This document shows, in pieces, positions 5,840 to 7,805 of a stretch of 7,805 bases of DNA. Below the pieces are notes generated by a model. The model did no database searches and was not told the origin of the DNA. It saw nothing but the letters and a program-made list of their open reading frames with translations. Origin of the DNA: an uncultured Flavobacteriales bacterium. Its GTDB lineage: Bacteria > Bacteroidota > Bacteroidia > Flavobacteriales > Crocinitomicaceae. Numbering within the stretch: position 1 is the first letter of the stretch; each line of letters starts with the position of its first letter. The position numbers and the translations under genes are program-made. The stretch lies in the NCBI GenBank assembly GCA_946478775.1, contig CAMLDR010000190.1:1-7805 (forward strand), given 5' to 3'.

Positions 5840-6583
5840 TCATTCTTTTACCTTCACAAAAATGTGTTTGGTATTTCGATTAGTCGTTTCACGGATGTCA
5901 ATATCAAATTCATTCGTGCTTTTGATGAGCGGAAGTAATTTTTGGAAACCATAATTTCGCGGATCGAAATCGCGTTTCTTTTTCAAAAGGAAATTTCCCA
6001 ATTCTCCCAGGAATGCCCATCCGGTCTCGTCAGCCAAATCGTTTGCACTATCTTTCAAAAGTGCTACCAAATTCTGATCGACTTTATTCATCGGAACAGT
6101 TTCCTTTTTGTTTTCCTTTTGTTTTGTTTCGGATTTCGCAGGGACTTGTTTTTGCTTGAGGATTTCGATATACACAAATTTATCACAAGCCGTAATAAAC
6201 GGAAGCGGTGTTTTCTTTTCCCCGATTCCCATGACTTTTTTACCGGATTCACGCAAACGTGTTGCCAGTCGGGTGAAATCACTATCAGAAGAAACAATGC
6301 AAAAAGCATCTACCTGATTGGAATATAAAATATCCATCGCATCAATGATCAGGGCACTGTCACTTGAATTTTTTCCGCTGGTATAGCTGTATTGCTGGAT
6401 TGGGGTGATTGCATTTTCCAACAGGACTGCTTTCCATCCGTTAGCATTGGGTTTTGTCCAGTCTGCATAGATCCTTTTGATCGTTGGCGTTCCGTCTTTA
6501 GCCACTTCTTCCAGCATTTCTTTAATACTGGAATAGGGTACGTTATCGGCATCTATTAAAACTGCCATTTTTTGTTCACTCAT
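5840..6583 (-). CDS. NYN-domain (LabA/DUF88-like) protein with C-terminal LOTUS/OST-HTH domain
   Basis: NYN domains are PIN-like folds predicted to cleave RNA with a metal bound by conserved aspartates; LOTUS domains bind RNA. From the ATG at 6583 the product is 247 residues. The NYN domain spans about 6-142: VLIDADN with Asp9 and Asp11 (8-14), SSDSALIIDAMDIL with Asp75, Asp81 and Asp84 (73-86), VSSDSDFTRLATRLRESGKKVMGIG with Asp100 and Asp102 (97-121) and the closing strand FVYIEIL. A Lys/Gln/Glu-rich linker (143-165) leads to a LOTUS-like region (168-247) with the pattern LLKDSA, GWAFLGELGNFLLKKKRDFD, YGFQKLLPLI and a final HIFVKV strand. The frame stays open to a TTG at 6592, but ATG is preferred. 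The predicted active-site acids are intact. No signal peptide, so cytoplasmic. The biological target is unknown; neighbours give no clear clue. Confidence 0.88.
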   Translation of the reverse strand: MSEQKMAVLIDADNVPYSSIKEMLEEVAKDGTPTIKRIYADWTKPNANGWKAVLLENAITPIQQYSYTSGKNSSDSALIIDAMDILYSNQVDAFCIVSSDSDFTRLATRLRESGKKVMGIGEKKTPLPFITACDKFVYIEILKQKQVPAKSETKQKENKKETVPMNKVDQNLVALLKDSANDLADETGWAFLGELGNFLLKKKRDFDPRNYGFQKLLPLIKSTNEFDIDIRETTNRNTKHIFVKVKE

Positions 6584-6602
6584 ATGTTTCAATTAATTTA
6601 TT

Positions 6603-6688
6603 CGGATCATTGCAGCATAAGCGGATCGAATAGAATCGCTTACAAGATAGCTAAAAGAATTATTAATCAGCAACGGAGCAATGATCCG
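6603..6688. repeat. Nested inverted repeat between the WG-repeat and NYN-LOTUS genes
   Basis: CGGATCATTGC (6603-6613) and GCAATGATCCG (6678-6688) are perfect 11-bp inverted arms. Inside them TAAGCG (6618-6623) and CGCTTA (6637-6642) form a second 6-bp pair. The outer structure begins 25 bp after the WG gene stop codon and ends 19 bp before the NYN-LOTUS start. No U-tract follows the inner side of either arm, so a simple terminator is not obvious. A weak promoter-like pair for the NYN gene, TTG at 6673-6671 and TATCTTG at 6649-6643 (21-base spacer, one base short of TAnnTTTG), lies within the structure. Confidence 0.6.
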
Positions 6689-6713
6689 GGAGCATTTGGA
6701 TTGTAAAATTTGA

Positions 6714-7805
6714 TTAGTTCTCCGGAAGTACGAACCAAGCACCGTTTTGCCCCATCAATACGTCCTTGTTATTTGAATCTTTTCCTCTCACATACCAATA
6801 GGTCTTGGTGAAAGTGGCCATTTTTTGATTGTCATTATGCAGGAGGATCGATTCCCTGCTCAGCTTCTTTCCATTAATCGAATAGATTTCCACACGGCCA
6901 TTCCCAGCCGGATCCATCACATACAAACCGTCATCCGAGATTTTGGCTTTACCGCTTAGCGGAGCTTCACTAAAGGAGTGCACCAATTTATTGGAATATT
7001 CATCTGCTGTTGGATGAAAAATCGCTTGTTTACCATTGGAAAAAACAGCCAAAATGGGCTGAAGCGTAGTGTATTCCGGAATATTCGTGTACTTTTTAAG
7101 ACGTACAAAATAGTATGCATTCAATTGAATGGAATCGTAAATACAGGGAATTACGGAAGTTGCATCCAGTGCCAGCACTCCCCTTTTCGAGCCTTTGTAG
7201 GTCTGAAAGAAGTAAGGCAAGGAACTGAACCGTACAATGGAATCGTAGAATTCGTTTTTATCCGAACTATTCACCGATCCATCTGTATTAAACGTCCCCA
7301 ACTTCACCAACTTGCTCTGGACCGTATTTTTACCTACCTTTCGATTGACTTGGACAAAATTCCAAAAGTTCTCATATTGATCATCTATATTTCCAACCAG
7401 AACTGTAGCCAGTTTTTTGTTGAATGGATTGTAGAATATGAGCATCGATTGATTGTCCTGCCGGATTACCAGCCATTCCAAATCGTTATCAGCCCTTAAA
7501 ATCTCCACCTGTTCCCATTTTGGAGGATAGAGTTCATTCCCGCGGCTGTCAATCACTCCATACAAGGAACCGACCCGGGTTATGATTAAACCGTTATCTC
7601 CTTTACCGTCGGTTATCAACTGATCAGCATATACATGAAAAGCCGTATCCTTCAAGGGTTTCCAAACTTTAGACGGCGCATGCGAAACAGTTACCAACCA
7701 ATCGCCTTTTGCCCCTGTGATACGAACAGTTCCCCGATAGGTTGCTCCGTGGAAAAAGTCATCCAAATGACGCTGTCCTTTCGAATGCGAATGTTGGCTT
7801 TTACG
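6714..7805 (-). CDS. WG-repeat-containing protein, C-terminal part
   Basis: The frame is open from the right edge to the stop codon at 6714, giving 363 residues; the N-terminus lies outside the window. A TTG at 7766 is in frame but the reading continues upstream without a stop (RKSQHSHSKGQRHL), so the gene is cut by the window edge. Two WG-type (KWG Leptospira) repeats are recognisable: VGSLYGVIDSRGNELYPPKW followed by EQVEI (78-102) and KGSKRGVLALDATSVIPCIY followed by DSIQL (204-228), each with the Gly-hydrophobic-Asp and Pro-x-x-(Tyr/Trp)-(Asp/Glu) pattern. A later segment, DDGLYVMDPAGNGRVEIYSI (291-310), is a more diverged strand-rich unit. These repeats probably build a beta-rich, propeller-like or solenoid binding surface. 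No enzymatic motif is seen. Function is unknown; location cannot be judged without the N-terminus. Confidence 0.75.
   Translation of the reverse strand, partial: RKSQHSHSKGQRHLDDFFHGATYRGTVRITGAKGDWLVTVSHAPSKVWKPLKDTAFHVYADQLITDGKGDNGLIITRVGSLYGVIDSRGNELYPPKWEQVEILRADNDLEWLVIRQDNQSMLIFYNPFNKKLATVLVGNIDDQYENFWNFVQVNRKVGKNTVQSKLVKLGTFNTDGSVNSSDKNEFYDSIVRFSSLPYFFQTYKGSKRGVLALDATSVIPCIYDSIQLNAYYFVRLKKYTNIPEYTTLQPILAVFSNGKQAIFHPTADEYSNKLVHSFSEAPLSGKAKISDDGLYVMDPAGNGRVEIYSINGKKLSRESILLHNDNQKMATFTKTYWYVRGKDSNNKDVLMGQNGAWFVLPEN

Noticed and set aside
6978..7499. 173-residue plus-strand frame opposite the WG-repeat gene
   Set aside because: Composition is Ile/Phe/Cys-rich with no domain, while the opposite strand shows WG repeats and is open to the window edge.
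7764..7766. TTG start for the WG-repeat protein giving 350 residues
   Set aside because: The same frame is open upstream to the right edge, so the gene is more likely truncated by the window than started here.
1..7805. Mobile element, CRISPR array, tRNA or rRNA
   Set aside because: No transposase or integrase, no regularly spaced direct repeats with unique spacers, and no cloverleaf or rRNA-like sequence was seen on either strand.

Overview
The window looks like a chromosomal segment from a member of the Bacteroidota, most likely the Flavobacteriales (possibly a Fluviicola/Crocinitomicaceae-type organism; this finer placement is a guess). The support is a PorT-type gliding/type IX secretion protein next to menaquinone-type UbiE/MenG, a standalone sensory propeller and a WG-repeat protein, moderate-to-low GC, no clear Shine-Dalgarno sequences, and promoter-like sequences that fit the Bacteroidota pattern TTG-N(17-23)-TAnnTTTG.

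Layout. On the minus strand, read from right to left: a class I aminotransferase (4280-3090), a heptose-7-phosphate-kinase-like PfkB sugar kinase (3089-2100), UbiE/MenG methyltransferase (1986-1255), PorT/SprT (1152-430) and the N-terminal part of a COG2509-type FAD-dependent oxidoreductase (346-1, running off the left edge). The aminotransferase stop codon abuts the kinase start codon (TAG then ATG), so these two are clearly co-transcribed. The ubiE-porT pair fits a neighbourhood I recall from other Bacteroidota. A hairpin or AT-rich repeat lies in each of the three longer gaps of this block, and a near-consensus promoter sits immediately before the oxidoreductase start, so the block is probably several transcription units.

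From 4548 the plus strand carries an exported seven-motif beta-propeller protein (4548-5618), preceded by a possible tiny membrane-peptide frame that overlaps it by ATGA and followed by an unexplained in-frame coding-like remnant (5628-5771). A strong hairpin (5800-5829) ends this convergent pair. Beyond it, on the minus strand, lie a NYN-LOTUS (predicted RNA-binding ribonuclease) protein (6583-5840) and the C-terminal part of a large WG-repeat protein (7805-6714, running off the right edge), separated by a nested inverted repeat (6603-6688).

How they work together: the left half is housekeeping and envelope biology: amino-acid/PLP metabolism, a sugar kinase probably for LPS-type heptose, menaquinone methylation for respiration, and outer-membrane type IX secretion. 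The right half is accessory and poorly characterised. I found no mobile element, CRISPR array, tRNA, rRNA or coherent undescribed multi-gene system. The more interesting items are small: the coding-like remnant after the propeller gene, the tiny overlapping frame before it, and several structured intergenic repeats.
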